Positions 16,286 through 25,649 are shown, numbered from the stretch's first letter. The stretch: 64,000 bases of DNA from Anabaena minutissima FACHB-250 (GCF_014697125.1 NZ_JACJRG010000024.1:29698-93697), one strand, 5' to 3'. Numbers and translations are program-made. The notes: generated by a model from the sequence alone, not told the origin.

Positions 16286-19200
16286 TTATATTGATGAGAA
16301 ACTATTATATGAGTTTTGATTGTATAAAATATCAAAACCATATACAACTTGTATCCTTTGCATATGTTTATTTTCTGCTAAAGCTTCTTTGATAGCTATA
16401 TCAACCCCATCCAATTCTGTGTCATCAATAATAATTAACCCATCTTGATGCAGTCGAGGAATTATATGTTCAAGAGCTGCTTTTGTTCCAGAATATTGAT
16501 CCATATCTAAGAAAGCCACAGAAATAGAATCAACTAAATCAAGCTTTGGTAAAGTATCTTGAACTAATCCTTTAGCAATTTTAATATTTTGCAAAACATT
16601 ATGAACCTTGTAATAATCAATAACACGGTCTAACTGATTATCATGAAACAGCCCTTCTTTGAAAAGCGTCTCGCCATCCTTTTCAACAGGTGCAGGCATT
16701 CCTTCAAAAGTATCTAGTGCAAAAATTTGTCTGTTTATTCCCAAATAACTACTTTGTTTAGCTACATATATAGTAGTTCCGCCTAGATAAACACCACACT
16801 CAACAAAGCAGCCTGTTTTGGGAGCTAGTGCGTTACATAGTGATATTACAGACAGCTTTTTAGGATTCAAGCAGGATATAAATTTGCTTCTATCAACTGA
16901 CATTAAAACGTGAAGATGAGATGTAACAATGTCAGGAATTTTTATGACTCTAGTTCTTCTATTGTGAAAAAGTCCATCTATATATTTCTTATTGATATCA
17001 GTATTTTGGGCATAAAAAATCACATCAAATGCGTCTGGATTTAGAAATTCAAGAGATTGCTGTGGATGAAGCGAAGTTTTGTTTTCTCCACCAAAAAATC
17101 CAGCTACAACGTAACCATGTTCATTTAAACTGTAAGCCAGATGCAAAAGAGCCGGATCAGATCCTACAAAACCAAGCTGCAATTCATTACATGAAAGATA
17201 TATCTTCAATATCCTTGCCAGAGTATCAGCAAATAAATCATAGTTTGTTAAAATATCGTAGTAATTTAAATAAGAATTTTTATAGTCAAATATTACTTTT
17301 GTATTAGGCACTATTTTTTCCTTTGATTCACTATAGGAAGCCGACAATCCTGATAATTTACTTTCAATTATATTTAAAAAATCTGTAATAGAATCTGGAA
17401 TGAGATGTTTAAATATAGCCTCTGAGTGCATTTCTAAAAAATAACTATATAGTTCCTGGAAAACTGTTGAACCTTGCAATTCCCAATGAGCTTTCACTAG
17501 TTCCCAGTTTTCTAATTGTATTTCTTGTTGACTAGTAAATTGTCGTAAAATATTGTTAAACGCCTGTATTTCCGGCGACCACTCTACTAATTGTGGTTGC
17601 CAATAAGTCGCTTCTACATCAGGTGGAGTCAGAGAACTTTCTCCAAGAGCATCTGCAAACGCTGCATTCATAGCTTTGTCATACTGACCTTGGTCATACC
17701 TCCCTTGAATTAACTCATACCCTTGTTTAGCTTGCTCAAGACGAGTTTCGTCATTTTCAAGCAACTCCAAAATTCTAGCCGCATAGGCTTCTGGTTCATC
17801 AAAGCATTTAAACTGTTCCGCATCAAATTCTAACCCTCTCAATGCCATGCTAGTAGCGACAACTGGTTTACCCATTGATAAAGCTTCAATTGTCTTGATA
17901 TTAAAACCTGCTCCCATTTTTATAGGCAAAATAACGAGACGAGTTGCTGCATATATTGGTTTTAAGCTTTCTAGTGAACCAGCAACAAAGATATTTGGAT
18001 GGCTTATTTCATTTAAATCTCCGCAGCTCATAATGTTCCCAGCTATTACAAATGTCACACCTTTATCTGCTAGATAAGGCATATACACTTTGTGAAAGAA
18101 CCACTTTAGAGAGTAAATATTTGGGTAATGGTATGAACTAACATATAGAATGTCTATTGAGCGTTTTTCTTTGAGATCAAATTTCTTCTGGATTGTTTGT
18201 AAATTTTCAGAACCTCCAGCTAGAAAAACTTCTGATAAATCTACACAACCAGCCATATAACTAATTTTCGGAGGTGATAATCGTCCTATATATGGAACTT
18301 TGTGTAAAGCAGGTTTATGGACATTTTCTTGAACTTTCTCCAGTTCTTTTGAATTATTGGCAAGTACAACAGTACATCTCTCTAAGAGACTGCATTCCAA
18401 AATAAATTCTTTTTGATTGACTTCTCGATTGTTGTAAAAAGCATATTGTTGAGATTGAATATCGTGCATTTCACAAATTACGGGGTATCTATCTAAACCC
18501 ATTTTTTTTACAATAGACCAACTAGGTATGTAATTTAGTAAAACAGCATCAAGCTTTTGGCTTTGTAAAAAAGCCTTTAAGGACTTAGGAATATCAATAT
18601 AAGAACGAGCCATTAATTCTAGTTCTAAATCTGGCTTTTTCTCTGAATGAGATATAATATAATTAATATTCTTATTAGCTTGTGAGAATATTGGAAATTT
18701 ATATCTCAAAAACCAGGTTTCTATTAAATTGAACTCTTCTAATGCTTTTGTTGCTAGAGATACTCTGTTGGCAAAATCTTCGTCAACTATTTTAGGATCT
18801 TGGAAAAAGAATACGCCATATACGCGGTAGCCACAACGAGACAAATAATCTAAATGATTTCTAGCAACTTGTCCTGCACCCACTCTTTGCACAATTGAAT
18901 CACCGTCAATAATGTAAACAATAGATGGTGCTGGTTTATCTACATAACAATCAAGTAAAGCATCTTTTTCTATCAAACACTTTACCAATGCACTAGGAGA
19001 GTGCTTGGCACGCCATAAAGTACGATAATCAGATGCGGACTGGGCAAATTTCTGGAAATCTTTCAATATTTTAATCACTGCATCATGAAGCTCACCTGGC
19101 GATTCATAAATACTGGCTCGTGATTCATCCACCTGTTTTGCCATCCAACTTCCCGCAGGCACAACAACTGGTTTACCAGCAGTAAGAGACTCTACTAAAA

Positions 19201-20521
19201 CTCCAGAGCTTCTGACTGTATAAGATTCTGGCAGATAGGGAATGACAAGAATATCTGCACTTGCTAAAACTTCGTAGTAATCTTCAGTCGAAAGTGGTTC
19301 TTTTAATAAGCGAACCTTGTTAGAAGGATATTGTTCCAGCCTCAAACGAGCTTCTTGCATCCCTGGTTCTCCTCCAGGTAGGTTGAAATTCGATTGAATT
19401 GTAAATTTCACTTTGCCTGGTTGTATGTGACTAAACCATAAAGCATCAACTAATTGAGGTAGATATTGATAACCTTTTTCGGGACGTGCATCGCCAAGAT
19501 AAACAATGTTAATTGGCTCGCTTATATGGGAAGGAGAAGAAATTTCTTTAATATTTTCATGTCGGAATGGTATTGGAGCTGTTATGAAGCGAATTGGACT
19601 TAAAGCATTATGCTGTTTTGTGAGTTCATCTGTATCTGTATAAAATTTGACTATTTTAGGATGTAATCCAGCACCATAGAATCTATTAAGACAAGCTTTT
19701 AAGCCGATTCCTCTAGCAGAAGTTACTATCGGCTCATTACAATCTCTACGCAATAAAATATGATAATTTGGACTACTACTATATTTTATAGAGGACAAGA
19801 AAATTAGTAACTCTTCTAATTGCTCAATACCTATAGTATGAATAAAAATGTGATCTTCCGAAGTGATATTAATTGTTTTAAAAATTAATTTAAATTCACT
19901 GGCAAAGACTAATTTTTTTTTGCCTATAAAATGAAGAATATTTTTTTTAATCGTCGTAAAAATAAGTTTAAATGATTCTTTTATTAAACCAATAAACGCT
20001 TTTATAAACCAACCAAAGGTCTTAATTGGTAGAATAAAAGTTAAAATACTTTTAATTTCTATTAGTATTTTTCGTATAATATATACAGGAAAAATCAGTT
20101 TAGAAACATCAGACTTTAGCGCATATTTCAAATTTAAAAGACTACTTTCTGCTTTAGATAAAATTGTACGCAAATAGGGTATTGTGACAAACAAGTATTC
20201 ATAAACTACTTTTAAGAATAAACGAATCTTTATCTTAAAATTAAATTTATTTTTTTTTAAATTCTTAATTAAGTCAATGAGTGGTTTTAAAATACCCTTT
20301 TCAAAAGGTGATATGCCCGTCCAATCTCTTGTAAATATTGGAATTACTTTAATATTGTTTGGATGCAAATATTTAGGAAATTTTTTGTTGGAAATAATAA
20401 CTGGCTCGTAGCCAAGACATGATGCTGCTTCTGCAACAGATACATCATATTCATAGTGATGTCCTGTTAAACCTTTGAGTGAATGATCAATAATGATAAA
20501 TTTTTTTAGCATGGTTTTCAT
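16286..20521 (-). CDS. Three-module protein: GT-B glycosyltransferase, second glycosyltransferase, TylF-type methyltransferase
   Basis: A 1411-residue fusion. Module A (about 1-515) is a GT-B transferase with GLTGHHYEYD near the start, YLGDARPEKGYQYLPQL and SSGVLVESLTAGKPVVVPAG. It has an unusual Lys/Ile/Phe-rich, partly amphipathic insertion at about 75-205. Module B (about 525-960) is a second GT4-like unit with RVGAGQVARNHLDYLSRCGY, DILYVSSYHYPN and GAGFNIKTIEALSMGKPVVA. A linker of about 200 residues follows. Module C (about 1165-1411) is a TylF/MycF-like sugar O-methyltransferase with FVECGVYLGGTTIY, ALDTFEGMP, AFLDMDQYSGT and LIIIDDTELDG (metal ligands). One chain may add two sugars and cap them by methylation. 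Cytosolic or membrane-peripheral location is inferred. An adjacent 198-bp gap separates it from hddA. Confidence 0.92.
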   Translation of the reverse strand: MKTMLKKFIIIDHSLKGLTGHHYEYDVSVAEAASCLGYEPVIISNKKFPKYLHPNNIKVIPIFTRDWTGISPFEKGILKPLIDLIKNLKKNKFNFKIKIRLFLKVVYEYLFVTIPYLRTILSKAESSLLNLKYALKSDVSKLIFPVYIIRKILIEIKSILTFILPIKTFGWFIKAFIGLIKESFKLIFTTIKKNILHFIGKKKLVFASEFKLIFKTINITSEDHIFIHTIGIEQLEELLIFLSSIKYSSSPNYHILLRRDCNEPIVTSARGIGLKACLNRFYGAGLHPKIVKFYTDTDELTKQHNALSPIRFITAPIPFRHENIKEISSPSHISEPINIVYLGDARPEKGYQYLPQLVDALWFSHIQPGKVKFTIQSNFNLPGGEPGMQEARLRLEQYPSNKVRLLKEPLSTEDYYEVLASADILVIPYLPESYTVRSSGVLVESLTAGKPVVVPAGSWMAKQVDESRASIYESPGELHDAVIKILKDFQKFAQSASDYRTLWRAKHSPSALVKCLIEKDALLDCYVDKPAPSIVYIIDGDSIVQRVGAGQVARNHLDYLSRCGYRVYGVFFFQDPKIVDEDFANRVSLATKALEEFNLIETWFLRYKFPIFSQANKNINYIISHSEKKPDLELELMARSYIDIPKSLKAFLQSQKLDAVLLNYIPSWSIVKKMGLDRYPVICEMHDIQSQQYAFYNNREVNQKEFILECSLLERCTVVLANNSKELEKVQENVHKPALHKVPYIGRLSPPKISYMAGCVDLSEVFLAGGSENLQTIQKKFDLKEKRSIDILYVSSYHYPNIYSLKWFFHKVYMPYLADKGVTFVIAGNIMSCGDLNEISHPNIFVAGSLESLKPIYAATRLVILPIKMGAGFNIKTIEALSMGKPVVATSMALRGLEFDAEQFKCFDEPEAYAARILELLENDETRLEQAKQGYELIQGRYDQGQYDKAMNAAFADALGESSLTPPDVEATYWQPQLVEWSPEIQAFNNILRQFTSQQEIQLENWELVKAHWELQGSTVFQELYSYFLEMHSEAIFKHLIPDSITDFLNIIESKLSGLSASYSESKEKIVPNTKVIFDYKNSYLNYYDILTNYDLFADTLARILKIYLSCNELQLGFVGSDPALLHLAYSLNEHGYVVAGFFGGENKTSLHPQQSLEFLNPDAFDVIFYAQNTDINKKYIDGLFHNRRTRVIKIPDIVTSHLHVLMSVDRSKFISCLNPKKLSVISLCNALAPKTGCFVECGVYLGGTTIYVAKQSSYLGINRQIFALDTFEGMPAPVEKDGETLFKEGLFHDNQLDRVIDYYKVHNVLQNIKIAKGLVQDTLPKLDLVDSISVAFLDMDQYSGTKAALEHIIPRLHQDGLIIIDDTELDGVDIAIKEALAENKHMQRIQVVYGFDILYNQNSYNSFSSI

Positions 20522-20719
20522 CTGATTTTCAAAAATCCTAATGTCCTAAATTAAAAATGTTTAGCAAAATTAACTAAAATATTTAAATCAAATCAGCATC
20601 AGTAGATTATCACCAAAATTGATAAATTTTAACATTATTCATTTTGATATTTAATTTTTGCGATAAGTCTTTTGGTTGCCACAACATTATTTGATAACAT
20701 CTTTACTGCACCTACAGAT
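20522..20719. other. Gap between hddA and the giant glycosyltransferase gene
   Basis: A 198-bp AT-rich gap inside an otherwise tightly packed minus-strand cluster. It may hold an internal promoter for the downstream assembly genes. I see no coding frame, hairpin or clear -10/-35 pair. Confidence 0.4.
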
Positions 20720-21700
20720 TTAAGAAAAAATGATTTGTGAACCAGGGGCATTTGTTTTTGCTATTAAAATTTGATGGTTAGCAAAACAACTTTGTAAGGT
20801 TTCATGGAATTGTGGAGGTACAAAAAACAGCATAAATCCACCTGCACCTGCTCCCAATAACTTACCACCCCAAGCACCTGCTTCAATACCCGTTTGATAA
20901 ATTTTATCGATTTCAGAATTAGAGATACCCCCATCCAGACTACGTTTAGCTAACCACGCACGATGCAGTAATGCACCAAATTCTGATAGAGGTCTATTGC
21001 TCGTCAATATATCCCAACCTTCATCAACCATGTATCGCATCTCCTTCAAGGTGGCTGTGTTATCACCCACCTTTTGCAACTGCTGCGCTACAACATCAGC
21101 AGCCTTGCGTCTAATACCTGTAAAGACTATAAAAAGATGCTGTTCAAATTCTTGTAAGCGTTCCTGAGATATAGGTACACGGTTAACTATAATATTGTCT
21201 TCAGTTCTAAACTCTACCAAATTAAAACCACCAACCGCGGCCAAAACCTGATCTTGACACCCCACTTTGTCTTTGACTAAATTTCGTTCTACATAAATGG
21301 CCTCATAGGCCAATTCCATTGGCTTGATGAATTCACCTTTAAAACTGTGAAGGGCATGGAGCAGAGAAACCGTAAATGTTGAAGACGAACCTAAACCAGT
21401 AAATGCTGGTAAATCTGCCACATTATGTAATTCAATATCTTTCTCTAACCCACAAAACTTTAAACACTCACGATAAACACGATGTTCAATTTCATCTAAA
21501 TTTTTAACTAGTTCAACTTTCCGGTATGAAAGTCGAATTGAATAATCAAATAAGCGGCTAAGAAATGGACTAGCAGTAATATAAGAAAACTTATCAATAG
21601 CTGTGGCTAATACAGCACCTCCATGCTGAAGAAAATATTCAGGATAGTCAGTTCCACCACCAAAAAAGCTGATACGAACAGGGGCGCGAGATATTAGCAT
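20720..21700 (-). CDS. hddA: D-glycero-alpha-D-manno-heptose 7-phosphate kinase
   Basis: A 326-residue GHMP-family kinase. The N-terminus ISRAPVRISFFGGGTDYPEY (residues 3-22) and the ATP loop PAFTGLGSSSTFTVSLLHA (about 98-116) are diagnostic. KLLGAGAGGFMLFF is the third GHMP motif near residue 290. HddA phosphorylates heptose 7-phosphate at C1 in the alpha configuration, which leads to GDP-heptose rather than ADP-heptose. Co-occurrence with hddC in the same operon supports HddA over HldE or galactokinase relatives. It lies 12 nt downstream of a small uncharacterised frame. Confidence 0.94.
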   Translation of the reverse strand: MLISRAPVRISFFGGGTDYPEYFLQHGGAVLATAIDKFSYITASPFLSRLFDYSIRLSYRKVELVKNLDEIEHRVYRECLKFCGLEKDIELHNVADLPAFTGLGSSSTFTVSLLHALHSFKGEFIKPMELAYEAIYVERNLVKDKVGCQDQVLAAVGGFNLVEFRTEDNIIVNRVPISQERLQEFEQHLFIVFTGIRRKAADVVAQQLQKVGDNTATLKEMRYMVDEGWDILTSNRPLSEFGALLHRAWLAKRSLDGGISNSEIDKIYQTGIEAGAWGGKLLGAGAGGFMLFFVPPQFHETLQSCFANHQILIAKTNAPGSQIIFS

Positions 21701-21712
21701 TCTTTCATTTTC

Positions 21713-21964
21713 CTAAGCAGACAACTCACTCTGATAACCTAGTCTAGAATTACAAAATGAAACAATTTTTTTAGAAATACTACTGTCTGAACATAACTCA
21801 TTTAAACATATACAAGCATACAAGTAAGCATCTGAAATTTTTAAATGAGGGATGATTTTTACAATAAGCTCTAGCTTACCAGAATTGGTGTAATGATGAT
21901 TTAAAGTGATTGGATAACTGATAAATTGCAAGAAAAAATAAGTGGCGAAGCTTCTATATCTCAT
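21713..21964 (-). CDS. Small hypothetical protein in the heptose operon (uncertain)
   Basis: An 83-residue frame fits closely between hddC (21-nt gap) and hddA (12-nt gap). The spacing is what a true operon gene would show. The product has a hydrophobic/aromatic first half and a Cys-containing second half with KISDAYLYACICLNELCS. I recognise no domain. It could be a real small protein or the decayed remnant of a longer gene in this slot, and support rests only on position and frame. Confidence 0.35.
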   Translation of the reverse strand: MRYRSFATYFFLQFISYPITLNHHYTNSGKLELIVKIIPHLKISDAYLYACICLNELCSDSSISKKIVSFCNSRLGYQSELSA

Positions 21965-21985
21965 ATGTGCATGGTACGGAAAATA

Positions 21986-22732
21986 TTAATATGCCGACTC
22001 AAACTTATCTAAGTTTTGTAGAATAAATGATTCAGCCTGTGCTAAAGACTCAGGAGTGCCTATATCTAAAAAAGCAGCATCCGTGATAGCTACTTGTATG
22101 GAAAACTGTTTGGTTAAAAATAAAGGGAATACTTCATTTTCAAAGCTCAACGGCAGTGTGTCTGGAAATTCTTTTAGTAAATAATTTTTCAATAAGTATA
22201 CCCCTGCACTTATTATTCCAGCACCAGGACGCTTTTCTGCAAATTTTTCTAGTTCACCCGACTGATCACATACTAGAGAACCATATCGTGAAGCATCATT
22301 CACAGATAAGCCTACAATTACACCACTATTTTTTTTATCATAAAAATGGTTACTCAGTAACGCTAAATTTGCAAACACTAGAGAATCACCATTGACAACT
22401 AGCCAAATATTCGGTACATCTTCACTATGATGTACAGCATTTAAAAAACCCCCAGCAGTACCTAGGGGTATGTTTTCTCGACAGCAAATAATCTGTACAC
22501 CATCAACAGGGTGTGTTTGAAAATGTTGTTCTATGACCTCTGCAAGATAACCTGTCGAAATAATGGCTTTTGTAATTCCTTGTGTTTTTAGATAACGTAC
22601 AACCCACTCAACAAAAGGTCTACCTGCAACTGACACCATAGGTTTAGGCACACCTTTTAATAGGTGCTTGATGCGTGTGCCGTAACCACCAGCTAAAATT
22701 ACGGCTATGACCTCATTTGGGGGAAATGACAT
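21986..22732 (-). CDS. hddC: D-glycero-alpha-D-manno-heptose 1-phosphate guanylyltransferase
   Basis: A 248-residue sugar nucleotidyltransferase. The N-terminal pyrophosphorylase signature is VILAGGYGTRIKHLLKGVPK with the Lys for substrate (about 10-29). The metal-binding LVVNGDSLV is near 111-119 and FLDIGTPE near the end. HddC transfers GMP from GTP to heptose 1-phosphate. Together with gmhA, hddA and gmhB this completes GDP-D-glycero-alpha-D-manno-heptose synthesis. Without that context it would be called a mannose/glucose-1-phosphate nucleotidyltransferase. Confidence 0.9.
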   Translation of the reverse strand: MSFPPNEVIAVILAGGYGTRIKHLLKGVPKPMVSVAGRPFVEWVVRYLKTQGITKAIISTGYLAEVIEQHFQTHPVDGVQIICCRENIPLGTAGGFLNAVHHSEDVPNIWLVVNGDSLVFANLALLSNHFYDKKNSGVIVGLSVNDASRYGSLVCDQSGELEKFAEKRPGAGIISAGVYLLKNYLLKEFPDTLPLSFENEVFPLFLTKQFSIQVAITDAAFLDIGTPESLAQAESFILQNLDKFESAY

Positions 22733-22744
22733 TGGCTGCCTCCA

Positions 22745-23683
22745 CTAGACATTAGAATACAGGCTGTTGCGTAAGATTGTATAACCCTTAATTAACTCTT
22801 GAATACCTCGACTTAAAGACCAATCTGGTTCAAAACCAGTATTTAAAATCCTGGCGTTAGAAACTATGTAATCACGTTTATCTGGATCTTCTCCAATAGG
22901 AGCTTCTAGATATACAAAATGGGGCAAGTGCTTTTTAATTTCAGCACATAATTCTAATTTTGATAAGTTGGCATCTTCTAAGCCCACATTGTAAGGCTTA
23001 CCCTTCATGGTTTCAAAATTAGCAATGCCATGCAAAAATACCTTGGCTATATCACGGATATGAATATAATTTCTCTTAAAATGTCCCTCAAAAACCAGCA
23101 CGGCTCGGTCATGTACAGCCCGGTAAACAAAGTCATTTACTAATAAATCCATCCGCATTCGAGGTGACATCCCAAAAACAGTTGCTAGTCTGAACGTGAT
23201 ACTATTTTCTCTTTCTAAAACTGCTGTTTCTGCTTCTACTTTCGTAACCCCATAAAGGGAAATTGGGCGTAAAGGTGTTTCCTCTGTACAAAACTTTCCA
23301 GGTTCACCAATACCATAACCGCTATTTGTTACTGGCATGAGAATCCTTTGTTCTTTACTAGCCAGCCGACACAACATCTTGACAGCATCAGAGTTAATAG
23401 TTTGAGTGCCAATCGCATCATTCTTACATAAGGGCGCACCTACTAGTGCTGCTAGGGGAATAATCACATCGGCATCTTTGAGCAGAAATTTAATAGTGTT
23501 TTCATCTCTGCAATCACCCCTCACCACTTGAAAACCGTCATATTGACAGCAATCAGCCAAGCTATTTTGGTGAAACATGAAATTATCTAATACAGTCACC
23601 TCATAACCATTAGCCAATAAAGTCGGTGTCAGTACAGAACCAATATAACCCGCCCCTCCAGTAATTAGTATTTTCATTGTCAT
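22745..23683 (-). CDS. NAD-dependent sugar epimerase/reductase (extended SDR)
   Basis: A 312-residue extended SDR with the cofactor loop ITGGAGYIGS (about 6-15), the PLAALVGAPLC strand and the catalytic MPVTNSGYGIGE followed by SLYGVTK (Tyr-x3-Lys). The TNS in place of the dehydratase-type TDE/SDE argues against a 4,6-dehydratase and for an epimerase or reductase. The substrate is unknown; GDP-heptose or its 4-keto form is suggested by position between hddC and the ABC exporter. Translation may begin at the second Met (23677), which matches family N-termini. It is 12 nt upstream of hddC. Confidence 0.88.
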   Translation of the reverse strand: MTMKILITGGAGYIGSVLTPTLLANGYEVTVLDNFMFHQNSLADCCQYDGFQVVRGDCRDENTIKFLLKDADVIIPLAALVGAPLCKNDAIGTQTINSDAVKMLCRLASKEQRILMPVTNSGYGIGEPGKFCTEETPLRPISLYGVTKVEAETAVLERENSITFRLATVFGMSPRMRMDLLVNDFVYRAVHDRAVLVFEGHFKRNYIHIRDIAKVFLHGIANFETMKGKPYNVGLEDANLSKLELCAEIKKHLPHFVYLEAPIGEDPDKRDYIVSNARILNTGFEPDWSLSRGIQELIKGYTILRNSLYSNV

Positions 23684-23759
23684 TCCTTGTATACTCTGAT
23701 TGAGATTTTACACGTAAAAGAGCTTTTTCGTAAAAAATTATTGCTTTAAAAACCGAAGT

Positions 23760-24506
23760 TTAAGTGTTACCCTCTTTGACTGCTTGCAGATAATAATCTA
23801 CTGTTTCTTCAGCATTGCCTACAAATTTGATTTGTCCCTTATCTAGCCAAATTGCGCGCTCACAAGAATTTCTAATAAACGCTAGATCATGAGATACTGC
23901 CAAAACGGTGGCATTCCCATCCCAAAAGTGATCGATTCTCTGCTTACATTTATTTTTAAATTTTTCGTCTCCTACCGATAGAACTTCATCTAATATTAGA
24001 ATATCTGGTTGAACATCTGTAGCAATAGCAAATCCTAGCCTAGCTACCATACCAGAAGATAAACCTTTGACTGGGACTAATGCATAATCTTCCAGCTCTG
24101 CAAAATCCAAAATCGAAGAGGATCTTTGCTGAATTTCCGCCCTAGAAAATCCTAGTAAAACTCCGTACAAAACAATATTATCCATCACGGAAATCTCTGA
24201 ATCAAACCCTGCACCGAGTTCAATCAAAGGAGCTATTTGTCCTTTAACTCTGACTATACCGCTTGTTGGTTGTAAAATAGCACAAATTATTTTCAGGAGA
24301 GTTGATTTACCTGAACCGTTTGCGCCAATAATTCCTACTTTTTCACCTGAATTAACGACTATATCAATATGATCAAGTACTAATTTCCGTGCAGGCTGAC
24401 GGTACTTACCTTCAATAATTGATAAAACTGTTTTCTTGAGGTCGTAAGAAAACTCTTCTTGTGTCCGTCGCCAGAGTGAAACTTGTTCTAGACGAATGAC
24501 TTCCAT
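23760..24506 (-). CDS. ABC transporter ATPase for polysaccharide export (Wzt/KpsT-like)
   Basis: A 248-residue cytosolic ATPase. Walker A is IGANGSGKST (about 79-88), the signature is LSSGMVARLGFAIA, and Walker B is DILILDEVLSVGD. The VSHDLAFIRN switch His is present. The family is the polysaccharide/polyol-phosphate exporter group. The protein ends soon after the nucleotide-binding domain, so it lacks the C-terminal carbohydrate-binding domain seen in Wzt proteins that recognise a capped glycan. It directly abuts the permease gene (adjacent, with no gap), so they form an export pair. Confidence 0.95.
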   Translation of the reverse strand: MEVIRLEQVSLWRRTQEEFSYDLKKTVLSIIEGKYRQPARKLVLDHIDIVVNSGEKVGIIGANGSGKSTLLKIICAILQPTSGIVRVKGQIAPLIELGAGFDSEISVMDNIVLYGVLLGFSRAEIQQRSSSILDFAELEDYALVPVKGLSSGMVARLGFAIATDVQPDILILDEVLSVGDEKFKNKCKQRIDHFWDGNATVLAVSHDLAFIRNSCERAIWLDKGQIKFVGNAEETVDYYLQAVKEGNT

Positions 24507-25319
24507 CTACAGCAAATCCATAAATTGATGTCGCCACATATGAAAACAAACCCATCCTAATGACAAAAGGATTATTCCACTGAGTAAAGCCCCCCAAATT
24601 AAACTCAGATCAGGTAAATTTCCAGATAAGGTAATTTGACGTAGACTTTCAATAATGGGTGAGAGAGGATTTAATCCTAAAAATGGTTTTACCTGGGGAG
24701 GTACAATGGCTGCTGGGTAAAATACAGGGCTACTAATCCAAAGGACAAAGACAACTAATTCATAGAAGTAAGGTAAATCTCTAAAAAACACATACAGCGC
24801 ACTAACTAGAAATCCTACTCCAGTACAAACTAAAATCAACGATAGGAAAGGAAACAATAGTGCTAAAACATTGACGAAACTTTTAGAATTAATGAGAGCG
24901 ATCGCTGCCAATAATGGAAATGCCCCAACTGAAAACTGAAAGACATTTGCTACAATCATTGAGACGGGGAAAACACTAACAGGTAGGCGAATTTTGTTTA
25001 ATAATGCTCCATTGCCTACTACACTTGACAAAGCTTGGGATGTGGAGGCTGAGAAAAAATTAATCACTACTAAGCCAGTGAAGGCTGCTAGCACATAGTT
25101 CAGTATGGAATTGCCATAATAGGACGCAAATGTTGCACCAAAAATAGCACTGTATAGTGCTGTCATAATTAATGGGTTCAATAGCGACCAATATACACCT
25201 AGTAAAGAACCTCGATAACGCACCTTGAGGTTTCGCATTACCAAGACATATAGCAATTCCCGGTAACGGCGCACTTGTAGCCAATTTGAATTATCTTTAA
25301 TAGAAAGTGTCATCCTCAA
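24507..25319 (-). CDS. ABC transporter permease for polysaccharide export (Wzm-like)
   Basis: A 270-residue ABC-2-type membrane protein with about six helices. It has the N-terminal LVMRNLKVRYRGSLLGVYWSLLNPL amphipathic coupling region (split here: LVMRNLKVRYRG and SLLGVYWSLLNP) and the ALYVFFRDLPYFYELVVF and ISSPVFYP segments typical of the polysaccharide export permeases. With the adjacent ATPase it would move a lipid-linked glycan across the cytoplasmic membrane. It is the first gene of the minus-strand cluster, so the promoter should lie in 25320-25649. The second Met, two codons in, is an alternative start. Confidence 0.94.
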   Translation of the reverse strand: MRMTLSIKDNSNWLQVRRYRELLYVLVMRNLKVRYRGSLLGVYWSLLNPLIMTALYSAIFGATFASYYGNSILNYVLAAFTGLVVINFFSASTSQALSSVVGNGALLNKIRLPVSVFPVSMIVANVFQFSVGAFPLLAAIALINSKSFVNVLALLFPFLSLILVCTGVGFLVSALYVFFRDLPYFYELVVFVLWISSPVFYPAAIVPPQVKPFLGLNPLSPIIESLRQITLSGNLPDLSLIWGALLSGIILLSLGWVCFHMWRHQFMDLL

Positions 25320-25649
25320 AACCCATCACACACACCACAGGCAATTCATTCGCGCATTTTATCTCATTAGAGACTAAATTGTCGCATTAGACTTGGAATA
25401 AAATTATACTTTTCAAAGTATTGGTGAATATTAGCCAAATTTATAAGCTCGTACTTCAACCACGTACAGCATATTACATCTGCACAACTAGTTTACTTGT
25501 TAGTTCCAAAAGTTTCTCTGTGAGTAATTATTGATCTTCTAAACATATCAATGCTAAAAAGTCAAACAAAATATCAACTATATAAAAAAATATCCTCCAA
25601 CTATCTAGGTATTGAAAATATTTATAAGTCTAGTCTCTACCAGAATTGC
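25320..25649. promoter_or_regulatory. Upstream region of the glycan cluster
   Basis: A 330-bp AT-rich gap without a gene. It precedes the first gene of the heptose-glycan cluster on the minus strand, so it should contain the main promoter. A TATAAT sits on the minus strand at 25408-25403, but no good -35 lies at 16-18 nt from it, so the assignment is tentative. Confidence 0.35.

Noticed and set aside
22745..23683. Assignment of the SDR as the missing 4,6-dehydratase
   Set aside because: The catalytic neighbourhood reads TNSGYG and lacks the Asp/Glu of the dehydratase TDE motif.
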